A stretch of 64,000 nucleotides of DNA from assembly GCA_037074705.1 (NCBI GenBank), contig CM073591.1, forward strand, positions 179,577,432 to 179,641,431. Direction: 5' to 3'. This DNA is from Zhengitettix transpicula. Taxonomy: Eukaryota > Arthropoda > Insecta > Orthoptera > Tetrigidae. How positions within the stretch are numbered: the stretch's first letter is position 1; each line of letters opens with the position of its first letter. The notes under the pieces are model-generated. The model was given only the letters and a program-made list of their open reading frames with translations. It made no database searches and had not been told where the DNA came from. A program made the translations under genes and the position numbers. Of this stretch, positions 1 to 11,394 are shown in pieces.

Positions 1-2100
1 TTTGCGCTATTTTTATGTAACGCTCCTCGAACCCTCCGTTGCCGAAGGAGGTTGAACTCATTGACATAATATATCGGCCGTTTATACATGTTAGAATATG
101 TCCACCCCCACAAATGTGCGATAATCAAAAAATATTTATTCCACTCAAAAATTGGCCGATTACATTGTCTGAAAATTTCTACCCCCGCCCTCCTCCTCCC
201 AAACCCGTCGCTTTACCCAGGTTGTCACAATTAGACTCAGCGGCATTCATAGTCTCTGAATTGATTTGAATCTCGGTTGTTTTTGCGTTATTTTTATTTA
301 ACGTACCTCCACCCCACCCCTAAGCTTGCTCCCCTCACAGGGATTTAAATTATACAAAACAACATCGGTATAAATACTATCAAAGTCATAAACCCCAGGA
401 AATAATTATCGCAAATATCGACCATTTAACATTTTTTGAAAATTTCCACCTCCGAAGACTCCCACTTCGGGGACTTAAACGGCAAGTTGAATGTCGTAAT
501 TAAACTCAGTGACAACTATATCCCCGGATTCGACTCCAATCTCGATTGTTTCTGCTTTCTAATTATGTAATGCCACTTCACGCCCACCCTTAAGCGTGCA
601 CCCCTACAGAGCCCGAACATGTAGAGAAATTTTATGAATGTCATTGGTGCCGAAATATATTTATTCGAAGTAAAAATCGGCCGGTTAACATGTTTGAAAA
701 TTTATTCCCCCGCCCAACTCCGCCAAGCGCCGCTCACCCCCGCACACCACCGCCACCCCCCATGCATTTCCCACGTTGTCATAAACACTTAATTTGGGTT
801 CTTTTAATGGAACACACCTCCACCCCTATGAATGCTTCCCTATTTTGCCGTAAGGTGTTGAAATTATACACAAATAAAATCGGTAGAAATACTATCAATG
901 ACATTGACATCTATAAATATTAATTACGCACAAATATCGTCCATTTGACATGTCTGACAATTTTCACCCTCGAACATCCCCGTCGCTGGGAGAGTAACTG
1001 CTAGTTTAATGTCAAATATAAAGTCAGAGTTATCCATAATTTTGGTTTTGACTCCAGTCTCGGTTGAATTCGGGTTATATTCTTGTAACATTCCTCCAAC
1101 CCGACCCCTAGGGTACTCCTTTCCCATGCCGTAAAATGTTGAAATATTACTGACATACATTGGTACAAACACTATTAGTCACTTTTACCGGGAAAATTTT
1201 TATCAGACTCAAATATCGGCCGTGTTAGCATGTTTGAAGATATCCACCCCATTCACCCCCGCTTGAGGCACTAAACAACAACTTGAATATCATAATTAAA
1301 CTCACTGACAACCATAACCCTGGATTTGAGTCCAATGTCGATTGTTTTTGCGCTATTTTTATATAAATCCACACCACCCCCACTCTTAAGGGTGCTCATC
1401 CAAAACCCCGAAAGAGATTAATATTAAATATATGGAACATGTAGAGACATTTTATAAATCTCAGTGAACCAGAAAAATATTTATTCGGCGCAAATATCGA
1501 CTGCTTATTATGTTTGAAAATTTCAACCCCCGTCCACCACTGCTCCTGGGGATTAAAACACCAATTGATTGTCTTAATTAAACTCAGCGACATCCATAAT
1601 CCTCGATTTGACTCTAATCTTGGTTGTATTTGCATTATTTTCTTGTAACGACCGTCCACCCTTATCCTTAAGGGCGCATCCCTCCGAAGCCCGAAATAGG
1701 TTGAAATTAAACACGGAGAACATGTAGGTAAATTTTATGAATATCATTGTTCCCGAAATATATTTATTCGAAGCAAAATTCGGACGGTTAACTTATTTTA
1801 AAATTTCTACCCTCTACCCAACCCCTCCTATCCCGTCCTACTCCTGCGCGTTTCCCAGATTGTCATAAATGAACTCAGCGACATCCATTACTTTACAGTT
1901 GACTCGAATCTCGGTATTTTTAGCGATATTTGCTTGTAACCCCCTCCACCGTCACCCCTTAATGTGCTCAACCCTCGTGCCACAAGGGGTTAAAAGTAAT
2001 AAAAATCACATGGGTAGAAGTACTAGAAATCTAATTAACCCTGAAAAATATTGATGCAACGCAAATATCGGACATTATTAGCTTGTTTGAAGATTTCCAC
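1..2100 (+). repeat. ~280-bp degenerate tandem repeat array (copy A1)
   Basis: About eight diverged monomers of roughly 270-290 bp. Recurring landmarks are 'gttgaaattatacac', 'aaatatttattc', 'cgaccgtttaacatgttt', C-rich 'ccacccccg' runs, and 'gacatccataacc...tttgactccaatctcggttg'. The landmark near 853 recurs near 1137, 1414, 1697 and 1988. Short ORFs on both strands are not conserved between monomers, so I read the array as non-coding. The array continues left of the window. Confidence 0.85.
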
Positions 2101-2360
2101 CACCGTCCATGCATGCTACTTGGGGTGGTAGGCGTGTTACACCCGCACAGTGTTTGTTTCCCTGTCGCAAAGAACACGTGTACGAACTTTTGTGAATTTT
2201 CTTTGAGGGTGTAGAATTGTAAGCGGAACATACCCATATCCATACCCACATGTATACACACAAACATACCCACATAAAATAATTTTATATAATAGAAGCC
2301 ATATATATATATATATATAAATACATATATATATATATATATATACATACATACATACAG
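2101..2360 (+). repeat. 3' terminal module of the 280-bp family plus tetranucleotide/AT microsatellite
   Basis: After the last monomer comes a distinct tail with 'cagtgtttgtttcc' and 'gaacacgtgtacgaa', then 'ggaacatac', then cata/atat microsatellite sequence. The same tail recurs at 4105-4258 and 34680-34830, always followed by cata-type or AT microsatellite. It therefore looks like the fixed 3' end of the repeat element. Confidence 0.7.
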
Positions 2361-3595
2361 TTTAAAACAATTACTAAATTTGTAGATACGTATATAATTT
2401 TTCCGTCTCAAAATAAACCATTTGGTGGTTTTAGCAATCTGCAGTTGGTAGCATTGTATAAAATTAATGCAAAACATTACGAAACACGTTGTCTTCTATA
2501 TAAAAATATCCATTTTGAACATTTAAGTATTGTTTTTATCATAATTCTATGTATCTTCCAGTGCGTATTGCAAGATATAATTGGGCAACATATTGGTCCC
2601 TTTAAATATTCCACGTCAAAAGTCAAGTTATTTAAAAGAAAATTAATGCCATGTATTGTATAACCTTTCATAATAAATTATATTTATCACTGGTAGTGGT
2701 AGATTTAATTATACTTATTATTCAATCAAAATATTTTTGCTCAGCTTCATTTCTCAGAAATTGAACATCTATAACGTCGTTCCCAAAAATGTAAAACAAA
2801 TACTGCTATCCTAACCTCAAATTTTTGTTTCACGACACAAATTTCACGCAATAATTTGTTTACATTTATACAAATACGTTGCACAAAGTACATAAATTGC
2901 ACTTTTATTTCCATGTAAATGTTCCCTGTTCGATAGTGCATTAATTTAATAGCAGTAAGATACATAGAATTTTATTGCATAATAGCAACAAACATACCAT
3001 CGTTATTCTTTACAAATAGAATTCTCCGTGAATATTGCAACATATAATTGTCAGTCAGACGTACCTTAGACAACTCTTATTATCTTCTGAAATATTATAC
3101 AGGATATAATGAAATTTTATGAATCTCGACCGACACACATTCGAATGTACTATAAGGCGCCATATTGGCTTTATTAAATGTGGCGGCGATAATTAACTTT
3201 TCCAAATTAACTTTCCGCAAGGATGGTAAAGTATTTGGTATTGTTTTTTATTACTATTCGATGGAGTATTACTGGAAAAAATTTTACTTTTTATTCAATC
3301 AAAATATTTCTGCTTTATTTCATTACGAAATACATAACTATAATTTTATGATGCGCCAATGGCTTGAAAACTTATGACGTTATCGTCTCGCGCAGTAATT
3401 TAACACTAATTCGTAACTTATTTCAATTATAATTATTTCCACGTTTGTTCTAGGGGTTTCTCACCCCCACAGTACCGGTTCTCGATTTTGGCAGAACATA
3501 TATACCAATTTTTGTTGAATTCTGTCCACGCGATAAAATTTGTATAAAGAACACCGTAAATACATAAAAATATACACGCTATTTTATTATATAGA
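2361..3595 (+). repeat. ~1.2-kb dispersed repeat, copy 1
   Basis: This AT-rich stretch is closely matched by 9635-10905, for example 'tttggtggttttagcaatct', 'cagtgcgtattgcaagat', 'aaggcgccatattggcttta' and 'ggtttctcacccccacagta' in the same order. It ends with a version of the tail module ('gtataaagaacaccgtaaat', then 'ttttattatatagac'). No conserved ORF is shared by the two copies, so it appears to be a non-autonomous element or a duplicated segment. Confidence 0.75.
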
Positions 3596-3597
3596 CT

Positions 3598-4258
3598 AGC
3601 TGGGTTCCCGGCGTTGCCCGGGATGTCGTATATCTACAACCCCCAATTTAACTCAAATATCGGTTGTTTTTGTATTAATTATATGAAACGCCCCTCACCC
3701 CCACCCCTAAGGGTGCTCCCCTACCATGCTGAAAGTGGTTGAAATTTTACAAACAACATTAGTAGAAATAATATCAACGTCATTGACCCCCAACAAATAT
3801 TTATTCCAGGCAAATATCGACCATGTTAGAAAAATTCCACCCCCGGACGTTGAGGGCTTAAATGGCCAATTGAATGTCATAATTAAACTCACCGACATCC
3901 GTATCCCTGGAACTGACTCCAATCTCGGTTGCATTCACGTAATTTTCTTGTAACGCCCTTCCACCCTCACCCCTAACATTTATCCTTTCCAAAGCTGTAA
4001 GGGGTTTAAATTACACTCATATCACATCTCGTTGACCCCCAAAAAATATCTATGCGACTGAAAAATCGGCTGTTTCAGAAGGTTTAAATATTTCCACCCT
4101 CGCTGCTGGGGGTGGTAGATGCGTCTCACCCCAACAGTGTTTGTTTCCTGACCGTAAAGAACAAGTGTACGAAATTTGGTGAATTTTGCTCCACCGATTT
4201 AGATTTGTATAAGGAACATACAATTATATATACATACAAACAAACACACTGCTTTATT
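3598..4258 (+). repeat. Complete short unit of the 280-bp repeat family
   Basis: This ~660-bp unit shows both ends. The 5' end is a GC-rich 'agctgggttcccggcgttgc' module. Two 280-bp core monomers follow, then the tail module (caccccaacagtg...gaacaagtgtacgaaa...ggaacata) and 'tttatttattacac'. Another 5' module ('agctgggtgcccggcgttgc') starts directly at its 3' end, so units can be joined head to tail. No coding potential is seen. It is best described as a non-autonomous repeat with expandable internal tandem repeats. Confidence 0.7.
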
Positions 4259-6440
4259 TATTACACCAGCTGGGTGCCCGGCGTTGCCCGAGATGTCATT
4301 TATCTATAACCTCCGATATGACTCCAATTTGCTCTATTTTTATGTAACGCTCCTCGAACCCTATCCCTAAATGTGCACCCTCCGTTGCCGAAGGAGGTTG
4401 ATCGCATTGACATAATATATCGGCCGTTTATACATGTTAGAATATGTCCACCCCCACAAATGTGCGATAATCAAAAAATATTTATTCCACTCAAAAATTG
4501 GCCGATTACATTGTCTGAAAATTTCTACCCCCGCCCTCCACCTCCCAAACCGCTTTACCCAGGTTGTCACAATTAGACACAATGACATTCATAGTCTCTG
4601 AATTGATTCGAATCTCGGTTGTTTTTGCGTTTTTTAAATTTAACTTACTTCCACCCCACCCCTATCCTTGCTCCCCTCACAGGGGTTGAAATTATCCACA
4701 AACAGCCTCGATGTAAATACTATCAAAGTAATTAACCCCAGAAAATAATTATCGCAAATATCGACCGTTTAACATGTTTGAATATTTCCACCCCCGACCA
4801 CTCCCGCTTCTGGGATTTAAACGGCAAGTTTAATGTCGTAATTAAACTCAATGACAACTATATCCCCGGATTCGACTCCAATCTCAATGGTTTCTGCTTT
4901 CTTTTTATGTAATGCCATTTCACGCCCACCCTTAAGGGTACACCCATCCAAAGCCCGAAAGGGGTTGAAATTATACACAGAGAACATGTAGAAAATTTTT
5001 CTGAATCTCATTGATGCCGAAATATATTCATTAAAAGCGAAAATCGGCCGGTTAACATGTTTGAAAATATATTCCCACACCAAACTCCGCCAAGCACCTC
5101 ACATCCCGCACACCACCGCCAACCCCCGTGCATTTCCCATGTTGTCATAAATACATTCACCTATATCTGGAATCTGGGAATTATTCACGTTGTTTTCTAG
5201 TAACGTCCCTCCACCCCTACCCCCAATTGTGCTCTTTCACGTGTGTCAAGGGGTTGAAATTAAAAGCAAAATCGGTAGAAATCTAGTGAATGACATTGTC
5301 CCCGACTAATATTTATTCGCTACAATAATCAACCATTTAACATGTGGAAAAAAATTTACAACCCCGCCAATCCTTCCTTGAGGGAATAAAACGGTTAGTT
5401 GAATGTAATAATTTAACTCATTGACATCTATGACCGTGGATTCCACTCCAATGTCGATTGTTTTCCATCATTATAATGTAATTCCCCTTAAGGGGCGCTC
5501 CATTCCGAATCCCAAAAGTTGTTGAAATTATACACTGGCAAAAAGTAGACAAATTTTATCAATCTAATTAATCCAGAAATATATTTAATCGACGCAAAAA
5601 ACGGCCGGTCAACTTGTTGTAAAATTTCTATCCCCCGTACACCTCCGCAACTCAACCATCACCCGCGCGTTGCCCAGATAGTCAAAAATAAATTCAGCGA
5701 CAGCCATTACCTTCGATTTGACTCGAATCTCGGTTGTTTTTGCGTTATTTTCTTGTAAATCCCTTCCACCCCCACCCCTATCATGCCTACAAACTACGTC
5801 GGTAGAAATACTATCAACGTCAATGGCCCGGGCATTTATTTATTCCACGCTAATATCGATTATTTAACATGTTTGAAAAATTCCACACCATACATTCCCG
5901 CACCCAGGGGATTAAATGGGTAATTGAATATCATCTCAGATAACATCGGTTGAAACACTCTATCTTTGATTCCTAAATATATTTATCTACCTAAATATCG
6001 ACTAATTTAGCATGTTGATGTTTCCACCCCCTCTCCTAAGTGTGCTTCCCTCTAGGGGAATCAGAAAAGGGTTATATTTTAAATCAACATCGTTATATAT
6101 ACTATCAATTTCATTGACCTTGACAATTAATTATCTAATGTAAATATCGACCGTTTAATATGTTATAAAAATTCCACCCCGTCCACCCCATCCACTCCCG
6201 TTCCTGGAGGTTAAATGGGCAGTTGAATGTTATAATTGAACTCGCCGACATCCATAACCTTGGATTTGACTCCAATCTCGATTGTATGCGCGTTATTTTA
6301 ATGTAACTATCCTCCACCCCACCCCTAAAAGTGATATACTGATAAGCTCGAAAGGGGGTAACGTTAAGCTCGCAGAAGCTGTGACCTGAACTCTGTGACG
6401 TCACGCTTTTCAATCTGTTTTCTGGTTTAAACGTTAAAGA
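4259..6440 (+). repeat. 280-bp tandem array (copy A2) starting with the 5' module
   Basis: It begins with the 5' module at 4262 and continues through about seven diverged core monomers to about 6440. 4327-5155 is very similar to 1-790, the first copy lacking about 19 bp near position 36. The array fades near 6360-6440, where 'ctgtgacgtcacgc' begins unrelated sequence. Confidence 0.8.
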
Positions 6441-6894
6441 AACGCGTTTTATGACCACCCCCTAGTCACTTTATTCCAATCGAACAAAGAATTATTTTAC
6501 TTAATTACCTCAACTTTTATCATTTATTATTGACAATCCACTAAAACCTCACAATTATGAAGGGTGTAACTATTAATATCTTCACAATGGCCCCCCGACC
6601 GTTCATTAATTTCTCATAGAAGGAAAACTTTTAGACAATTTAACGCACTTTCCGGGATTCAAAAAAAATCATAAAAAATTTACGGAAATACACCTGACTT
6701 TAAATGAAAGAAAATAGAAATAAACGAGTTATCATTATTTGATTTAATTTTAAAATCTATCAACCCTACTTTGTCACATTTAATTTAATTATTTGACTAT
6801 AATAAAAAATTTCTCAACGTGCCTTACTTTCTCATTCAGGTCCTTTTTATTGCTATTTAATAACGCCAAATAAATATCTAAGTACACGGAATAA
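6441..6894. other. AT-rich stretch without recognisable feature
   Basis: I see no gene, repeat match within the window or RNA gene here. It separates the 280-bp array from the GC-rich island. Confidence 0.5.
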
Positions 6895-8065
6895 AGGATC
6901 TGCGAGGGGTGCTGTCTCGTAGGCAGAACCTTGTAGGAGAGAGAGGAAGGGGCTACCTTTGGGGATCCCTCCTCCTGTCGTCGTAATTGAACTAAGGTTC
7001 CCACTAACCGAAGCACCTCGGCCTGTTCTGAGAGGTGTATGTTCCGGGGTCACAGAGTTTTTATCTGTTCCTACTGGAATAGGCGGCCAGCTGCCTCCTA
7101 AACTGATCGAAGTACGGAAAAGGGAATGCTGCGTCCCCACAGCTTTAGGAAGGGTGTGGGACAAGTACCCAAAGCCTCTCATCTCCAAGTCGGAGACATT
7201 GCGTTCGCGAGCGCGCCCCAGTTTAAGCCTGTCCTCAGGTCAACAGAAATGTCACGGCTCATTCCCGGGCGGGCGGCTGCATCCTTATTGGAAAGCGACC
7301 CGGGGGCCGCTCTTCGGTTAGCTGGAAAAAGGGATCCAGGGGAGACCACACTGCGCCCGGCCCGTAAAACTGTTGGCAATGCTTCCTATCCCAAGTTCGG
7401 ACCTGGGCAACGGACTCATTGCCTCCAGTACTGATGTGTGGGAGACGCCAAGACGTCGAACCGTGACTAGTCTGGTAATACTAGTACACCAATTAAATGC
7501 CGGTGTAACCCCGGATAGCGGTATGAAGGGGGGAATGGCTATCAAGAGAGGGGGTGTGGCGTGCAACTATCATTGTGCCTTGGTGTCGGGTAGAAATACC
7601 TAGTATCCTATATGAGCACGGGAGTGCGACTGTGACGGGTCGGTGTCAGCTTTCACTAGTAACTGAGTCCACTCAAGGCGGTCGTCTAGTCTTCGGGCTA
7701 AGGTGTTGAGGATGGCCAGCCTCAGTTATCCGACGTCGAAACCGCCTGGTTGTAATTCTCTGCTGGGTGGGAGCGCAACCTACCTGGCTTAAGGAGATAG
7801 CCACTAGCTTTACTGCTCCGACGGTTGAATGGCTGGTTTAGGACCGGCTGTGACGCCGAAGGGAAGAAAGCTACAAAGCCAGGCATTTTGGGAACCTAAT
7901 GGCCAGTGTCCTTCCACTGGCGATGGGGTTGTTCAAATGCCTGGAAGTGCAAGCTATACCCAAAGATGGCCTCCGAGTCGTGTATGTCCCTCGTCCGCGG
8001 GGATAACGCGACTTAACAGAGCCAGGCACGATACGGCAGACCAGAGCCTTCAGTGAAAAATAAAT
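6895..8065 (+). other. GC-rich non-coding island of unknown identity
   Basis: A sharply bounded ~1.15-kb block with far higher GC than both flanks. No ORF exceeds about 120 codons, and the short ORFs overlap in all frames without recognisable domains. The right end runs into 'cttcagtgaaaaataaatta', reminiscent of a poly(A) tail on a plus-strand transcript. It is not the conserved core of 18S/28S rRNA by eye, and I recognise no tRNA. Options are the 5' UTR part of a non-LTR retrotransposon, a retroposed structured RNA, or a non-coding host transcript. I cannot decide. Confidence 0.55.
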
Positions 8066-8134
8066 TATATATACCTTATACAGATTTATGGTATGCCATC
8101 TACACCCTGGCTCGTTACCTATCCAAATAAGTTA

Positions 8135-8181
<47 letters not shown>

Positions 8182-9215
8182 TTTGTAAATAGCCATAAGT
8201 GATTAAATAATCCTGAATTGTTACAAACCAGTCACACTGCTGTTGCCTGAATGTTAATCAGATGATCATTTCTATGCAAATGGGTTAATAATTTTGACTA
8301 TGACACATTTGAAACAACTTAATTTCTAAAATGATAAATTTACATCTGTTTTGAAAATTATTAATAATAAAAATATTATCCAATTACAGACAAATGTATA
8401 TCATCACTTCTTTTCACTGTATTTGGTTATTTTAATATAGTTTAGAAATATAAAAAATTCAAAAGATAGCCATATGAATAATAAAAAACCTACTTCATAA
8501 AAATAAGGATATGAGCTTATACCTGATATACATCTTTATTGAACATTATTATTAACTGTCTAATATTTAAAAAATATTTATTTCTAAAATGAAAATTTCA
8601 CATCTGTTACATCTGTCTGTAAATTAATAATAAGAAAAATATCCTAATATAGACAAATGTATCTCATCACTTATTTTGTATGTTTCTTATAGTTAAAATA
8701 TAAAAATTCAAAATAGAGCTATATGAATAATAAAACAACCTACTTCATAAAAATGAGGATATGTGCCTATACCTAATATATATATTTATTGAAAAATTTT
8801 ATTAACATAACTTTCAGCTGGAAAAATTATATATACACAAATTTGGGAAGTCTTTTAAGTAATGTATATACATATACCTTATACAGATTTATGGTATGTC
8901 ATCTACTCTCTGGCTGATTATCAATCCAAATAAGTTAGTGTATATATATGAATTTGTAAATAGCCATAAGTGATTAAACAATCCTGAATTATTACAAACC
9001 AGTCACACTGCTGTTGCCTGAATGTTAGTCAGCTGATCATTTGTAACCAAATGAATTATTAATTTTGACTATGTCACATTTGAAACAACTTAATTTCGAA
9101 AATTTCAAAAATGATAAATTTACATCTGTTTTAAAATTATTAATAATAAAAGTATTATCCAATTACAGACAAATGTATATCATCAATTCTTTTTGTCAGT
9201 ATTTGGCTATAAAAC
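8066..9215. repeat. AT-rich local tandem duplication (~800-bp period) with (TA)n
   Basis: 8075-8440 and 8875-9207 share the same order of motifs: 'acagatttatggtatg', 'aaataagttagt', 'aaatagccataagtgatt', 'cagtcacactgctgttgcct', 'tgacaaatgtatatcatca'-like. The middle (8540-8780) is a further partial copy. A pure (TA)n tract is at 8136-8178, and the second copy has a short one at the equivalent place. No coding signal. Confidence 0.75.
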
Positions 9216-9634
9216 CTACTTCATAAAAATGAGGATACTCCAGATAACTGAAAGGAGTCAAAGTACCCTTTGGTGGATTCTACTCTCTGACGTTGGTAGC
9301 ATTGTATAAGGAATGCAATACATTACGATATGTGTCAACTCTCAAGTAGAAAATATTAACGATATTGCACAAAATTTATATTTAACAGTTCTCACTTGGA
9401 ATTACTCCCTTAGACTTTAAACATTTAGAATGAAATATGTGAAATTATAATGATACATACATAACAAATTTTTTTTCATGAATTTCACTTCAAGAATACG
9501 TCAGTTTATGCAGATTTAAAATCTATCGAATTATAAAGATTAAGAAGTATTAGGGATTGTGTTTTCCATCATTCTTAGTTTCCTCCGGTGCATGTAGAAA
9601 TATATAATATAGATAGATATACATACACTATTTA
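9216..9634. other. AT-rich sequence with a diverged fragment of the 1.2-kb repeat
   Basis: Near 9270-9320 'ggtggattctactctctgac' followed by 'ttggtagcattgtataagg' resembles 2420-2470 and 9685-9735. The rest shows nothing recognisable. Confidence 0.45.
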
Positions 9635-10905
9635 AAACAATTATTAAATTTGTAGACATATAATTTTTCCATCTGAAATTAAACTATTTGGTGGTTTTAG
9701 CAATCTGCAGTTGGTAGCATTGTATAAAATTAATGCGAAACATTACGAAATACGCTGTCTTAAATAAAAATATATCAATTTTGAACATTTAAGTATTGTT
9801 TTTATCATAATTCTATGTATCTTCCAGTGCGTATTGCAAGATATAATTGGGAAACATATTGGTCCCTGATCCCGTTAAATATTCCACATCAAAAGTCAAG
9901 TTATTTAAAAGAAAATTAACGCCATGGATTGTATAACCTTTCATAATAAATTATATTTATCACTCGATGTAGTATTGGTAGATTTAATTATACTTATTAT
10001 TCAATCAAAATATTTTTGCTCAGCTTTATTTCTCAGAAATTGATCATCTATAACGTCGTTCCCAAAAATGGAAAACAAATACTGCTATCCTAACCTCAAA
10101 TTTTTGTTTCACGACACAAATTGCACGCAATAATTTGTTTACATTTATACAAATTTATAGAAATACGTTGCGTAAAGTATAATTAATTGTACTTTTAATT
10201 CAATTAAAATGTTCCTATTTCTGTCTATCCTGTCTATCCTGACTGATAGTGCATTCATTGAATAACGACCATAAAAACTTTGGGAGTTTCGTACGTCATT
10301 TTCAAAACTTTTATAGTTACAAACATATAATTCAGCAGTCGTACCTCAGACAAATCTTATTATCTTCTGAAATATTATACAGGATACAATAGTACGTTAT
10401 ATTATGAAATTTTATAAATCTCGACCGACACACATTAGAATGTATTATAAGGCGCCATATTGGCTTTATCAAAGATAGCGGGATAATTAACTATTCGAAA
10501 TTAACTTTGCGCAAGTAAAGTGTTTCGTATTGTTTTTTATTACTAATCGATGGAGTATTACTGGAAAAAATTATACTTTTTATTCAATAAAAATATTTCA
10601 GCTTTATTTCATTACGAAATACAGAACTATATTTAGGATGCGTCAATGTCTTGAAAACTTATGACGTCATCGTCTCGCGCAGTAATTTAACACTAATTCG
10701 TAACTTATTTCAATGATAATTATTTCCACGTTTATTCTAGGGGTTTCTCACCCCCACAGTACCGGTTCTCGATTTTGGCAGAATATATATACCAATTTTT
10801 GTTGAATTCTGTCCACGCGATAAAATTTGTATAAAAAACAACGTAAATACTAACATACGTACATACATACAAATATACACCTTTTTTTATTATATAGATA
10901 CGTTG
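9635..10905 (+). repeat. ~1.2-kb dispersed repeat, copy 2
   Basis: Collinear with 2361-3595 at high similarity, including the internal block with 'aaggcgccatattggcttta' and the tail 'ggtttctcacccccacagta'. It ends at a tact/cata microsatellite and 'tttattatatagat'. Small indels separate the copies. Confidence 0.75.
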
Positions 10906-10979
10906 ATCCTCTGTCTACTAAAGTCAACACTTTTCGTTCTCCAATTTTCTATTTTCACTGGCAATAATGATCCAGTCTT

Positions 10980-11390
10980 TCAATCTTCTTCCTCCTCATA
11001 CCGATCCACTTGCAAATGAACTTGACCCATTAATAAATCGTACACTGCCTTCAATGCCCCTACATACTCACTCTGTTCACTTTCATATCTTTCACCAGCA
11101 ATGAAGTTTAAATTTTTTCTTTGCTTTCCTTCATCACTACTTCTTGTCTCATAACCAGGTTCAACCCTTGGCATATTGTTGTTAGAGTTTCTTCCGCGTC
11201 TTTCATTTCATTACATCGGCAATTTTCTCTTCCATTTCTGTCGCATTGAATATTTAATCTGTCCCATCCTTCCAAAAACTCCATAGCTTCCAGTCTCGAT
11301 CCACATCTGGACGCCATCATATTTCTTGCAATTTCTTTAGTAATATGTGTGCTCAACATTTCCACCAATGTTCTTTCTTTTAACGGGTTA
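10980..11390 (-). pseudogene. Gag fragment of an LTR retrotransposon (gypsy-like)
   Basis: The minus strand reads a gag C-terminal-like segment with motifs such as 'ITKEIARNMMASRC' and 'LEAMEFLEGWDRL', then Cys/Arg-rich residues. A frame change near 11110-11170 separates two reading frames. The pattern recalls the capsid C-terminal region of Ty3/gypsy gag proteins (memory, not search). No protease or polymerase follows, so it is a relic. It abuts the inverted 280-bp array at 11395. Confidence 0.5.
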
Positions 11391-11394
11391 TGGA

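Noticed and set aside
2031..2477. 148-codon minus-strand ORF
   Set aside because: It spans TA/TG microsatellite and gives Tyr/Ile low-complexity sequence, so it is chance.
1..6440. Short ORFs of 60-110 codons within the 280-bp arrays as genes
   Set aside because: They occur on both strands, shift between monomers and show no shared protein motif. They reflect repeat composition.
7373..7400. HDV-like ribozyme in the GC-rich island (motif gggcaac near 7406)
   Set aside because: A single short motif matched and I could not place the required nested pairings.
6895..8065. GC-rich island as ribosomal RNA
   Set aside because: I could not recognise conserved 18S or 28S core sequences. High GC alone is not enough.
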